Assembly (NCBI GenBank): GCA_017534425.1
Contig: JAFXWB010000052.1
Coordinates: 1 to 57,757 of the forward strand
Reading direction: 5' to 3'
From: Bacilli bacterium
GTDB taxonomy: Bacteria; Bacillota_I; Bacilli_A; RFN20; CAG-826
Length of the DNA: 57,757 bases
The position numbers were made by a program, and so were the translations under genes. How positions within the stretch are numbered: position 1 is the stretch's first letter; each line of letters starts with the position of its first letter. Of the stretch, positions 7,701-15,306 are shown one piece after another. A model generated the notes under the pieces. The model had not been told where the DNA came from and did no database searches. It saw only the letters and a list, made by a program, of their open reading frames with translations.

Positions 7701-10700
7701 TTACTTTTCCTCCAACGATGTTACTAAAGTAACATTAAACTCGTCTTTGAGTGATCTATAATAGCCCTCAACAACGACAATATTATTTTTCTTAATTGAA
7801 GAAACTGATTTAGCATATGCTTCTGGGAAAACAGTTAATTCAACTTCTAAAGTGTCATCAAAAATAGTGACATATGCCATTTGTTGTTTCTTTTTAGTAG
7901 TGATTTTCTTGATATTTTTAATAATTCCAACGACTTTTATATCTCCTGATGAGGAAGTGATTTGGTCGAGTGGAAGAGCTTTTAGAGATCTGATTTTGCT
8001 TTGATATGCATTTAATGGTGAACCAGAAACCATAAGTCCCAAAGCATTGAATTCACGATTAAGATTATCAAGTAAATCATCCTCTGCTCTTACAACTGTT
8101 GGTTTTGGCAAGAAGTTTGGATCAATGCTTAATAAGCCTTGATCATCTAATAGGGCGCCTGCATACGAAAGCGCGTTAGGTATGGTGTAGCGAAGTGAGG
8201 CGCGGGATGGTTCAATAGAATCAAAAGCGCCAGCATCAATAAGGCTCATTAACTGAGCATCGCTAAAGCGATATTTTTTCATTCTGATGACAAAATCAAA
8301 GAAATCTTTGAATTCGCCATAACTTCTCTCGGTAATGATATTTTGTGATGTAACACTTGAAACGCCTCTAACTGAATTAATTGGGAAAATGATGTTATCA
8401 CCATCTAAAATGAAACCAAATCCCGATTTATTAACATCTGGACATTTAACTTTAATTTTAAGTGCCTTCATTTCGGCAATTGTGTTATTAAACTCAGTAG
8501 TGGAAGCGTTCGATAAAATCGAGGCGTAGAATTCTTTTGGATAATGCGCCTTTAGATACGCCATACGACACGTGAATATAGCATAAACAAGTGAGTGTGA
8601 ACGGTTAAAACCGTAATTAGCAAATTTATCAATAAGATTAAATACGTTTGTTGCTTCTTCTTGTTTATAGCCTTTTTTCATTGCGCCTTTAACAAATGAA
8701 GAACGTAAAGCTTCAAGTTTTTTACTATCTTTTTTAGAAACTGCTCTACGGAAAGAATCAGCTTCTCCAAGAGAAAATCCTGCCATTTTTGCAGCAATTT
8801 GCATAATTTGTTCTTGATAAACAATAGTTCCGTATGTCGATGAAAGTATCTCTTCAAGAACAGGTGAAAGATATTTAGGTTTAAGTCCAGAATTCTTCTT
8901 TCTAGCAAATTCGTTGATAGAATCCATTGGTCCTGGACGATATAAAGCAAGAAGTTGAACAACATCTTCGAAAGATTTAATCTTTAAAGTTTTAATAGCA
9001 TTTCTCATTCCAGCAGATTCAAGTTGGAATAAGCCCATTGTTTTAGCGGATGCAATTATTTTAATTGCGGCTGGATCATCATAAGGAATTTCGTCTCTAT
9101 TAATCTTAATTCCTCTTTGATTTAGCAAAGCTAAACAATCTTCAACAATGGTTAAATTACGAAGCGCTAAGATATCCATCTTAAGGAAACCTTGTTCTTC
9201 GATGTAGTCTTTTTCAAATTGTTCTACATATCCGCCATCAAAAGCCATTGAAAGAGGAATAACTCCTTCAAGTGGTTCAGCATTTAAAACTATACCAACA
9301 GCGTGCAAACTTCCTTGTCTTGGAAGTCCTTCAATCTTGCTGGCAAGAGTAACAATCTCTAAATAATACTTATCGTTATTAACCAATTCTCTAAATTGAG
9401 CATTAGCTTTGTATATTTCTCTAAGTGTTAATTTATCAAATTTCTCATCTTTGATGAGTTTGGTGAATAATTCAATGTCATGTTTCTCATAATTAAAGAT
9501 TCTTCCGACATCGTTTAAAGCAGCTTTCGCACCTAATGTTTGAACGGCTGCTATACGAGCAACGTGGTTTGAACCATACTTTTGGCGAATGTATGCGACA
9601 ACTTCTTCACGGTGAATATCGCTAAAGTCAACGTCGATATCAGGCATAGTTTGACGAGCCGGATTTAAGAAACGTTCGAAGAGCAAGTTATATTGGAGTG
9701 GATCTGGAACGGTAATGCCTAATGCATAGGAAACTAAAGAACCGGATGCGGATCCACGGCCTGGTCCAACAGCAATTCCGTGTGTTTTTGCATAGTTGAT
9801 ATAGTCTTGAACGATTAAGAAATAATCGCTGTAACCCATTTGTTTGATTGTACTAAGTTCAAAATTAAGTCTTTCTATGTACTTTGGAGTGGTTTTACCT
9901 CTCTCTTGTAATCCTTGCATAGCAAGTCTAGCAAGAGCTTCGTCTCCAGATTCTCCAGTTACTTCTAACCAAGAAATCATTTTTCCTCTTGGCTTCATGA
10001 AAGTAAAATCAATTTGAGATATTAAATCTTCAACATTTTTAAGTTCTTCTTCAGTATAAAGATTAGCGATTTCTTCAGGAGTTTTAAGATATTCATTACC
10101 TTCTGGAGATTTTATCTCTAAAACTTCTTTAGAATCGATTGCTTTCATCATTTCAAGGACGATAGCGTCTTCTTTCTTAATATATTTAACAGAAGGGAAC
10201 GCTAAAAGTTCGTATCCATGAGAAAAAGCAAAATCTCTTATTGTTTGAATATATGATTCTTCGCTTGTGACTTCTAAACCTAAGTGGAAGTTTTCAAATC
10301 CACGAGTAAGTTTTGATAATTTTCTTGCAAAATCATTTTCATCAGTAATTAGCGATTGTTTCAAAGCATCATTTTGAGTTGATAAAACAATAGCCAAACC
10401 TTCATTGTATTCAAGAATCACGTCTCTAAGATTTCGACCCTTTTCAACTTCAAGTGATAATTTTAATAAGTTTTTGTAACCAGTTTCGTTTAAAACGAAG
10501 AATGAAAAGAGAAGGTTTTCAATAACTAAGTCTTCACCAAAAATGACTTTAAGTCCTCTTTTTTGAGCTTCAGTATTAATAACTGGTGCCCCAGCAAGAG
10601 TATTTAAATCTGAAATACCAACAGTCGTAAGCCCCATTTTTTTTGCCGCATCTAAATATTCGGTTATTTTTAAACCTGATTTTAAAAGCGAGTATCCGCT

Positions 10701-10727
10701 ATAGACGTGGAGTGGGGTATATGTCAT
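7701..10727 (-). CDS. dnaE: DNA polymerase III alpha subunit, DnaE type
   Basis: C-family replicative polymerase of 1008 residues. Visible core motifs include GPGRGSASGSLVSYAL, the catalytic PDIDVDFSD, GLPRQGSLHAVGIV, LALYRPGPMDSI and NYGFNRSHSLVYA. A C-terminal OB-fold region follows (KVVGIIKNIKKITTKK...). The N-terminal PHP domain is recognisable (TPLHVYSGYSLL, VGISDLNTLAG), but the metal-binding HxH and DH residues are replaced (LHVYS, SDLNT). Any PHP phosphoesterase/proofreading activity is therefore probably absent. The length fits the shorter Bacilli DnaE, which usually works with PolC; PolC is not in this window. The gene lies between nrnA (3-base gap) and polA in one minus-strand operon. 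Confidence 0.96.
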   Translation of the reverse strand: MTYTPLHVYSGYSLLKSGLKITEYLDAAKKMGLTTVGISDLNTLAGAPVINTEAQKRGLKVIFGEDLVIENLLFSFFVLNETGYKNLLKLSLEVEKGRNLRDVILEYNEGLAIVLSTQNDALKQSLITDENDFARKLSKLTRGFENFHLGLEVTSEESYIQTIRDFAFSHGYELLAFPSVKYIKKEDAIVLEMMKAIDSKEVLEIKSPEGNEYLKTPEEIANLYTEEELKNVEDLISQIDFTFMKPRGKMISWLEVTGESGDEALARLAMQGLQERGKTTPKYIERLNFELSTIKQMGYSDYFLIVQDYINYAKTHGIAVGPGRGSASGSLVSYALGITVPDPLQYNLLFERFLNPARQTMPDIDVDFSDIHREEVVAYIRQKYGSNHVARIAAVQTLGAKAALNDVGRIFNYEKHDIELFTKLIKDEKFDKLTLREIYKANAQFRELVNNDKYYLEIVTLASKIEGLPRQGSLHAVGIVLNAEPLEGVIPLSMAFDGGYVEQFEKDYIEEQGFLKMDILALRNLTIVEDCLALLNQRGIKINRDEIPYDDPAAIKIIASAKTMGLFQLESAGMRNAIKTLKIKSFEDVVQLLALYRPGPMDSINEFARKKNSGLKPKYLSPVLEEILSSTYGTIVYQEQIMQIAAKMAGFSLGEADSFRRAVSKKDSKKLEALRSSFVKGAMKKGYKQEEATNVFNLIDKFANYGFNRSHSLVYAIFTCRMAYLKAHYPKEFYASILSNASTTEFNNTIAEMKALKIKVKCPDVNKSGFGFILDGDNIIFPINSVRGVSSVTSQNIITERSYGEFKDFFDFVIRMKKYRFSDAQLMSLIDAGAFDSIEPSRASLRYTIPNALSYAGALLDDQGLLSIDPNFLPKPTVVRAEDDLLDNLNREFNALGLMVSGSPLNAYQSKIRSLKALPLDQITSSSGDIKVVGIIKNIKKITTKKKQQMAYVTIFDDTLEVELTVFPEAYAKSVSSIKKNNIVVVEGYYRSLKDEFNVTLVTSLEEK

Positions 10728-10730
10728 AAA

Positions 10731-11717
10731 TTATTCAAATAATGAATCTAAAGCGTTAATGAAGTCTTTAACTTCTTTTCTTGTTTTAAATTTAGTAGCA
10801 CTAGCTTGAGCATGGCCGCCTCCGCCATATTGCTCTGCTAATTTGTCAATTGGAGTGCCGGCACTTCTAATTGAAACTCTCCAATTACCTTTCTTTTTAT
10901 CTTCGGTAATAGAAAGCCAAGCATTTATTCCTGTGAAGTGAGCGAAAATGTTTACATTTTCTTTACCTTGGATTGGTTGGAGATGGAATTTCTTTAGAAG
11001 TTTATCTGTTAAAACATAGTAAGCAACGCCATGAGGAGTTACTTTGTAATGTTTAAGAATATAAGTTCTTACTAATAACTCGGTTTTGTCATTATCGTAA
11101 ATTTCATGATAAACCCTACTTAAATCAACACCCGCTTCAAGTAATTTTTGAGCGATTAAAAATGTATGAGCGGTGGTGGATTCAAATAAAAATCTACCAG
11201 AATCTCCAACAATTCCTTTATAAAGATATTCAGCAGTTTCTTTTGATATTTTATATTTATCTTCTTTTAAGAAGAAAATTGATGCGATAAGTTCAGCAGC
11301 TGCCGACATCGTTTCATCAACAATTTCAATATCACCAAAATGTTCAACTAATGGATGATGATCAATTTTAATTGTAAATGTTGCTTTACTAGCTCTTTCA
11401 TCTGAGATTCTATCCATATTAGATAAATCTAAAATGATTGCTAAAAAGTCTTTTTCAAACCAACTATCTTCATAAGTTTGCATAACAGGAAAACACTTTC
11501 CGGTTAACGAAACATGATTATCGCCAACAGAAATAACTTCTTTATTTGGCCAGTTATCTTTAATAAATGTTTCCATTCCAAGTTGAGAGCCGAATGCGTC
11601 ATAGTCAGGTTTTTCATGTCTAAAAACTGCAATACGGTCAAACTTTTCGATGGTAGCGTAAAATTCATCAATTAATTGAAGTTTATCGTTTAATCTTTCA
11701 AGAATAAGTTTTTCCAT
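10731..11717 (-). CDS. nrnA: DHH-family phosphoesterase, NrnA-like oligoribonuclease/pAp phosphatase
   Basis: Degrades 2-5 nt RNA fragments (nanoRNA) and may dephosphorylate pAp. The 328-residue protein has the DHH domain motifs HEKPDYDAFGS, ILDLSNMDR, the defining IDHHPLVEHFGD and a DETMSAAAELI block. It ends with the DHHA1 substrate-binding motif GGGGHAQASA. Length and order match NrnA of Bacilli (about 310-330 residues). In the pattern HxxPDxDAxGS the usual Gly is Tyr (PDYDAFGS). It sits between ackA (1-base gap) and dnaE, so it is part of the ackA-to-mutM operon. Other DHH/DHHA1 enzymes such as c-di-AMP phosphodiesterases have extra N-terminal domains that are absent here. Confidence 0.9.
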   Translation of the reverse strand: MEKLILERLNDKLQLIDEFYATIEKFDRIAVFRHEKPDYDAFGSQLGMETFIKDNWPNKEVISVGDNHVSLTGKCFPVMQTYEDSWFEKDFLAIILDLSNMDRISDERASKATFTIKIDHHPLVEHFGDIEIVDETMSAAAELIASIFFLKEDKYKISKETAEYLYKGIVGDSGRFLFESTTAHTFLIAQKLLEAGVDLSRVYHEIYDNDKTELLVRTYILKHYKVTPHGVAYYVLTDKLLKKFHLQPIQGKENVNIFAHFTGINAWLSITEDKKKGNWRVSIRSAGTPIDKLAEQYGGGGHAQASATKFKTRKEVKDFINALDSLFE

Positions 11718-11718
11718 T

Positions 11719-12912
11719 TTATTTCATATAGAAAGCGTATGTATCTCTTGCGATCATTACTTCTTCATCGGTTGGAATAATAACAACTTTAATCTTAGAA
11801 TCAGGTTTAGAAATTTGTCCTTCTTTGCCTCTTAAAGTTTTGTTGAATTCGTAATCAATACTTAAACCAAGAGCTGGAGCGATTTCTTTACAAATTTCCT
11901 CACGAGCTTCCCAAGAGTTTTCACCAATACCAGCGGAGAAAATAATTAAATCTGCTCCGCCAAGTCTAACAAAGTATTGGCCGATAAAATCGGCAATACG
12001 TCTTGTAAATAATCTAAGAGAAAGTTGGGCATCTTTATTCCCGGCAGCAGCTGCAGCAAGAACGTCTCTCGAGTCATTTGAAACTGCTGAAACGCCTAAG
12101 AAACCAGATTTCTTATTGAAGATTTGATACATTTCTTCAACTGAAATTCCTGTACATTTACATAAATAATTCATTACGGATGGATCCAAATCACCTGTAC
12201 GTGTACCCATCATAATGCCTCCGAGTGGAGTTAAGCCCATTGATGTTGCAACACATTTACCATCTTTAATAGCGGTGATGGATGCGCCTGAACCAATATG
12301 GCAAGAAATAATTCTAGGATGTTCTACACCCGGAAGATATTTTGCACCTTCTTGTGCTAAGAACTTATGGGAAGTTCCGTGTGCGCCATAACGTCTGCAA
12401 TCATATTTCTCTGTGAATTCTTTTGGAATTGGGAAGATATAATCTTCTGGTGCCATTGTTTGATGGAATGCGGTATCAAAAACAGCAACGTGTACAACAT
12501 TTGGAAGGATTTGTTTAAATGCTCTAAAACCAACTAAGTGAGCTTTATTGTGAAGTGGTGCAAGTGGAATAAGTGATTCAATCTTTGCTTCTGTATCTTC
12601 ATCAAAAAGTTCTGATTTTGAGAAGTATTTGCCACCTTGAACGATACGGTGACCAACTGCCACAATTTCGTTCATATCTTGAACTATTCCGTGTTCTAAC
12701 ATTCCTTGGATAACAAGTTCAACACCTTTAGCATGATCTTTAACTGGAAGAATCTTCTTTTCGGATTCATTTCCCCATTTCATACCAAAGATTGCATCTT
12801 CTAGACCAATACGTTCCACGTTACCGGAACAAAGCACTTTTTCTTCTGGCATTTCATAAAGCTTAAATTTTAAACTTGATGAGCCAGCATTAACAGCCAT
12901 TACTTTAGACAT
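11719..12912 (-). CDS. ackA: Acetate kinase
   Basis: Makes ATP from acetyl phosphate, the last step of acetate fermentation. The 397-residue protein has the ASKHA signatures VNAGSSSLKFKL at the N-terminus, HRIVQGG, FDTAFHQTM, RRYGAHGTSHK, HIGSGASI, GTRTGDLDP and FSAGIGENS. Length is normal (about 400). The ribosome binding site GAGGAG lies shortly before the ATG. It is the first gene of a minus-strand operon that otherwise holds DNA replication and repair genes, a metabolic-replication combination worth noting. A well-formed promoter lies at 12965-12937. Confidence 0.98.
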   Translation of the reverse strand: MSKVMAVNAGSSSLKFKLYEMPEEKVLCSGNVERIGLEDAIFGMKWGNESEKKILPVKDHAKGVELVIQGMLEHGIVQDMNEIVAVGHRIVQGGKYFSKSELFDEDTEAKIESLIPLAPLHNKAHLVGFRAFKQILPNVVHVAVFDTAFHQTMAPEDYIFPIPKEFTEKYDCRRYGAHGTSHKFLAQEGAKYLPGVEHPRIISCHIGSGASITAIKDGKCVATSMGLTPLGGIMMGTRTGDLDPSVMNYLCKCTGISVEEMYQIFNKKSGFLGVSAVSNDSRDVLAAAAAGNKDAQLSLRLFTRRIADFIGQYFVRLGGADLIIFSAGIGENSWEAREEICKEIAPALGLSIDYEFNKTLRGKEGQISKPDSKIKVVIIPTDEEVMIARDTYAFYMK

Positions 12913-12936
12913 AATATTCTCCTCTAATTGTTTAAA

Positions 12937-12965
12937 ATTATAAACAATAGCAAATGTATTCGCAA
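12937..12965 (-). promoter_or_regulatory. Promoter of the ackA-nrnA-dnaE-polA-mutM/coaE operon
   Basis: On the minus strand there is a -35 TTGCGA (12965-12960), a 17-base spacer and a perfect -10 TATAAT (12942-12937). This predicts a start near 12930, about 18 bases before the ackA ATG. Confidence 0.7.
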
Positions 12966-13003
12966 TAAAGTTGAGAAAAATTCTAATTCTTAAAAAGGGA
13001 CTA

Positions 13004-13012
13004 TGATAAAAT
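13004..13012 (+). promoter_or_regulatory. Extended -10 promoter of the dUTPase gene
   Basis: TGATAAAAT is an extended -10 element (TGnTANAAT). I see no strong -35. The predicted transcript starts near 13019, right at a CGGAG ribosome binding site about 12 bases before the ATG at 13035. Confidence 0.5.
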
Positions 13013-13034
13013 AAACCACGGAGTTAAGAAAAAT

Positions 13035-13529
13035 ATGAAATCTGTTAATCTAAAAGAATTATATTCTTTACAAAAAGCTTTAGATGCTGAAATCGCAAAG
13101 AATCATGATGTTACTTACGAATCAACAATTGAAAGAAGACTTTTAGCACTTATCGTTGAGATTGGTGAATTCGCCAACGAAACACGTTGTTTTAAGTTCT
13201 GGTCAAACAAAGGACCTTCTCCAAAAGATATAATTATGGATGAATACGCTGATGGCATGCATTTTTTGCTTTCACTCGGCATTCCACTAGGCGCTAAAAA
13301 GTTTGAATATAATTTGAGAAAATCACACAAAGATTTAACCACTCAAATCCTCGAAGTTTACAAGGCTTGCATTGCACTCAAAACTCACTTCGATTTGAAG
13401 CATTACGAGAAGGCATTTCAAGCTTATTTGAACCTCTCACAAGCAGTCAAAATGAAGCCAGAAGATATCATTGATTCTTATAAGAAAAAGTTAGACGTAA
13501 ATTACGTTAGACAACAAACAAATTATTAA
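13035..13529 (+). CDS. Dimeric all-alpha dUTP diphosphatase
   Basis: Converts dUTP to dUMP, keeping uracil out of DNA and feeding dTMP synthesis. The 164-residue protein has the metal-binding pattern of dimeric (MazG-related) dUTPases: EIGEFANETRCFKFWS (about residues 47-62) and DEYADGMHFLLSLG (about 73-86). The trimeric dUTPase fold has a quite different beta-sheet signature, so the two are not confused. It is a single-gene unit: an extended -10 promoter lies upstream and a terminator follows directly. It is divergent from ackA. Length matches the family (about 160-170). Confidence 0.87.
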   Translation: MKSVNLKELYSLQKALDAEIAKNHDVTYESTIERRLLALIVEIGEFANETRCFKFWSNKGPSPKDIIMDEYADGMHFLLSLGIPLGAKKFEYNLRKSHKDLTTQILEVYKACIALKTHFDLKHYEKAFQAYLNLSQAVKMKPEDIIDSYKKKLDVNYVRQQTNY

Positions 13530-13535
13530 ATAAAG

Positions 13536-13558
13536 ACTCCGTAAATGGAGTTTTTTTA
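13536..13558 (+). terminator. Rho-independent terminator after dUTPase gene
   Basis: Stem ACTCC (13536-13540) / GGAGT (13547-13551) with loop GTAAAT, followed directly by a run of seven T. Confidence 0.8.
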
Positions 13559-13569
13559 TACTTTAACAA

Positions 13570-13611
13570 TGTGTTGACAATTGCAACACAAAAATGTTTA
13601 AATAATTATAA
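13570..13611 (+). promoter_or_regulatory. Promoter and overlapping inverted-repeat operator of the toxin-antitoxin pair
   Basis: A consensus -35 TTGACA (13574-13579) is followed by A+T-rich -10 candidates (TTTAAA at 13597, TTATAA at 13606). The -35 lies inside an inverted repeat, TGTGTTG (13570-13576) / CAACACA (13584-13590), whose inner bases are also nearly symmetric. An operator over the -35 is where RelB-type antitoxins typically autorepress. The binding protein is inferred. Confidence 0.65.
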
Positions 13612-13628
13612 GAAAAGAGAGCTTCATT

Positions 13629-13898
13629 ATGGCAAATGTAAATGTTAGAATAGACGCAACAACAAAAGCAGACGCGGAAGCGATTTTTTCTGAACTGGGA
13701 CTCACTCCATCTACAGCGATTAACCTTTTTTATAAACAGGTAATAAGAACTGGAAGTATTCCTTTTTCTATAAAGATAGCTAAACCAAATAGAAAAACAG
13801 TTAAAGCTTTAAAGGAAGTTGAGAAGATGGAAAAAGGCTTAAAGAAAGCTAAAGATTTTAAAACTGTCGAAGAATTAATGGAGGATTTAGAAAATTGA
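13629..13898 (+). CDS. RelB/DinJ-family antitoxin
   Basis: An 89-residue antitoxin. The N-terminal ribbon-helix-helix domain (VNVRIDATTKADAEAIFSEL ... TPSTAINLFYKQVIRTGSIPF) is typical of DinJ/RelB and should bind the operator overlapping its promoter. The charged C-terminal half (KEVEKMEKGLKKAKDFKTVE) would wrap and neutralise the toxin. The stop overlaps the toxin's TTG start by two bases, the usual coupled arrangement. RBS: GAGAG before ATG 13629. Confidence 0.93.
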   Translation: MANVNVRIDATTKADAEAIFSELGLTPSTAINLFYKQVIRTGSIPFSIKIAKPNRKTVKALKEVEKMEKGLKKAKDFKTVEELMEDLEN

Positions 13899-14176
13899 TC
13901 TATACCGTTAGGAGATCAAGTCAGTTTAAAAAAGATTACAAATTATGTATTAAGCGGGGCCTAAAAAAAGAAGAATTTGAAAAAGTAATTTTCTTTCTTC
14001 AAACCGGTTCAGCAATCCCAGAAAAATACCACGATCACCCATTGAAATCTTCAAAAGATTACAAGAATTGTCGTGAATTACACATCGATCCTGATTGGTT
14101 ACTTATTTATAAATATCATAATGAAAGTGTTATTTTATATTTAGTAAGAACAGGTAGTCATTCTGACTTGTTTTAA
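13895..14176 (+). CDS. YafQ-family mRNA interferase toxin
   Basis: Ribosome-dependent endoribonuclease toxin of the RelE/YafQ fold, 93 residues. The residues important in E. coli YafQ are present: HDHPL (the first His), ELHIDPDWLLIYK (His, Asp, Trp) and the C-terminal GSHSDLF (His). The toxin therefore looks active rather than decayed. The start is TTG at 13895, supported by GGAGG about 10 bases upstream at the end of the antitoxin gene. No ATG fits. A bidirectional terminator follows. The pair forms a small accessory module between housekeeping genes. Confidence 0.92.
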   Translation: MIYTVRRSSQFKKDYKLCIKRGLKKEEFEKVIFFLQTGSAIPEKYHDHPLKSSKDYKNCRELHIDPDWLLIYKYHNESVILYLVRTGSHSDLF

Positions 14177-14182
14177 AAAATA

Positions 14183-14206
14183 AACCCACATTAGTGGGTT
14201 TTCTTT
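14183..14206. terminator. Bidirectional terminator between toxin and DUF523 gene
   Basis: Stem AACCCAC (14183-14189) / GTGGGTT (14194-14200), loop ATTA. There is a T-rich tail on the plus strand and an A-run on the left that reads as T-run on the minus strand, so it can serve both convergent genes. Confidence 0.82.
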
Positions 14207-14208
14207 AA

Positions 14209-14640
14209 TTAAAGTAGTTTATCAATTTCTTCCTCGGAATAAACTTCAATTCCTTTAGATTTTAATAGTCTTGCTGTAATGCCCATTCCGACGATCAATC
14301 TATCCATAAAATAACCGTTATGGATTCGATGTGTTCCGCATGATGGAGAGTTCTCTTTTAACACAGCTTTTGTGATACCCAAATACTTGCAAAGTGCGAG
14401 TGCTTTATTGGCGCCTAATTCGAAGTTTCTAGTGACATCAGTTCCGTCGTTCATAATAACCATATTTCCCTTGATTTCGCTAGGATTTCTAGGACATTTT
14501 AATCCGCCTTCCATCTCTGGACAAAATAAAACAAGGTCATATTTTTCTCTTAGTTTTTCAACTTGAGGACAATAGTTTCCTTGACCTTTGTAGTTTGTCT
14601 TTTCACCAACTAGACAGGCACTGATAAGTATTTTTTGCAT
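14209..14640 (-). CDS. DUF523 protein, TudS-like (possible thiouracil desulfidase/iron-sulfur protein)
   Basis: A 143-residue DUF523 protein. Three conserved cysteines are visible: ISACLVG (near the start), FCPEMEGGL (about residue 40) and ENSPSCGT (about 100). Characterised members (TudS) use three such cysteines to bind a [4Fe-4S] cluster and remove sulfur from thiouracil. Whether this protein has that activity is inference. Length is typical. No ribosome binding site precedes the ATG; instead an extended -10 box, TGCTAAAAT (14655-14647), ends 7 bases before it, so the mRNA may be leaderless. It is divergent from the metalloprotease gene at 14686. Confidence 0.82.
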   Translation of the reverse strand: MQKILISACLVGEKTNYKGQGNYCPQVEKLREKYDLVLFCPEMEGGLKCPRNPSEIKGNMVIMNDGTDVTRNFELGANKALALCKYLGITKAVLKENSPSCGTHRIHNGYFMDRLIVGMGITARLLKSKGIEVYSEEEIDKLL

Positions 14641-14646
14641 GCAATA

Positions 14647-14677
14647 ATTTTAGCAATAAGCATTTTTGTTGTAAAAT
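14647..14677. promoter_or_regulatory. Divergent -10 elements placing transcription starts at or near the start codons
   Basis: Minus strand: extended -10 TGCTAAAAT (14655-14647), 7 bases before ATG 14640. Plus strand: TAAAAT (14672-14677), 9 bases before ATG 14686. Only 45 bases separate the two start codons and neither has a Shine-Dalgarno sequence. No clear -35 was seen. Confidence 0.55.
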
Positions 14678-14685
14678 ACTAAACA

Positions 14686-15306
14686 ATGAAAATAAGTGAG
14701 TTCATATATAAATATAAAAATAACGATATACCTGTCCACGTGAGATATTCTCGCCAAAGGAATATTTACTATAGATACCGAAAAGATGGTTTTTATGTGT
14801 CAGCTCCTTATTTAACTGGACAAAAAATGATTGTTAAAGGACTAGAAAAGTTTGCGGATAAACTCGTGGTTCAGTTTGAGAAAATGAACTCAAATTACTC
14901 TTTTGAATATGACTTTGTTTACCTACTTGGTGAGCAAATTTCATTAAAGAGTTTAAATATTGAAAATATGCAGGATTTATATGAATTTTTGCAGAAAAAT
15001 GCGGAAATTTCGATAAAAGAACTTGTTAGAAAAAATGAGGAAATTATGGGAATTTCTGAACCATATAAGGTAAAAATTAAACCAACAGAAAGACAATTTG
15101 GATCCAACTCAAAAAGAACTCATACTCTTTCATTCCAAATCGATTTAATTCATTACTCAAAAGAAATTATTGAGTCGGTGGTCGTTCATGAACTCGCACA
15201 CGATTTTGAACGCAATCACGGTAAAAACTTTTATAATATAGTCTACAAATATTGTCCAAACTACAAAGAACTCCAAAAGAAACTTAAAAAGGGAATTCAT
15301 CAATGA
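14686..15306 (+). CDS. YgjP-type metallopeptidase-like protein (DUF45)
   Basis: A 206-residue protein of the YgjP/WLM-like zincin group. The C-terminal part has the zinc-binding motif HELAHDFERNHGKNF (about residues 167-181), with HExxH-like HELAH and a downstream His, and ends with the typical CPNYKELQKKLKKG tail. The N-terminal half (YSRQRNIYYRYRKDGFYVSAP) matches the beta-rich YgjP start. Note that the motif reads HELAH, so the catalytic Glu is present. The cellular substrate is unknown. There is no ribosome binding site, and the -10 TAAAAT ends 9 bases upstream, so it is a leaderless candidate. Its stop overlaps the next start as ATGA. Confidence 0.83.
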   Translation: MKISEFIYKYKNNDIPVHVRYSRQRNIYYRYRKDGFYVSAPYLTGQKMIVKGLEKFADKLVVQFEKMNSNYSFEYDFVYLLGEQISLKSLNIENMQDLYEFLQKNAEISIKELVRKNEEIMGISEPYKVKIKPTERQFGSNSKRTHTLSFQIDLIHYSKEIIESVVVHELAHDFERNHGKNFYNIVYKYCPNYKELQKKLKKGIHQ

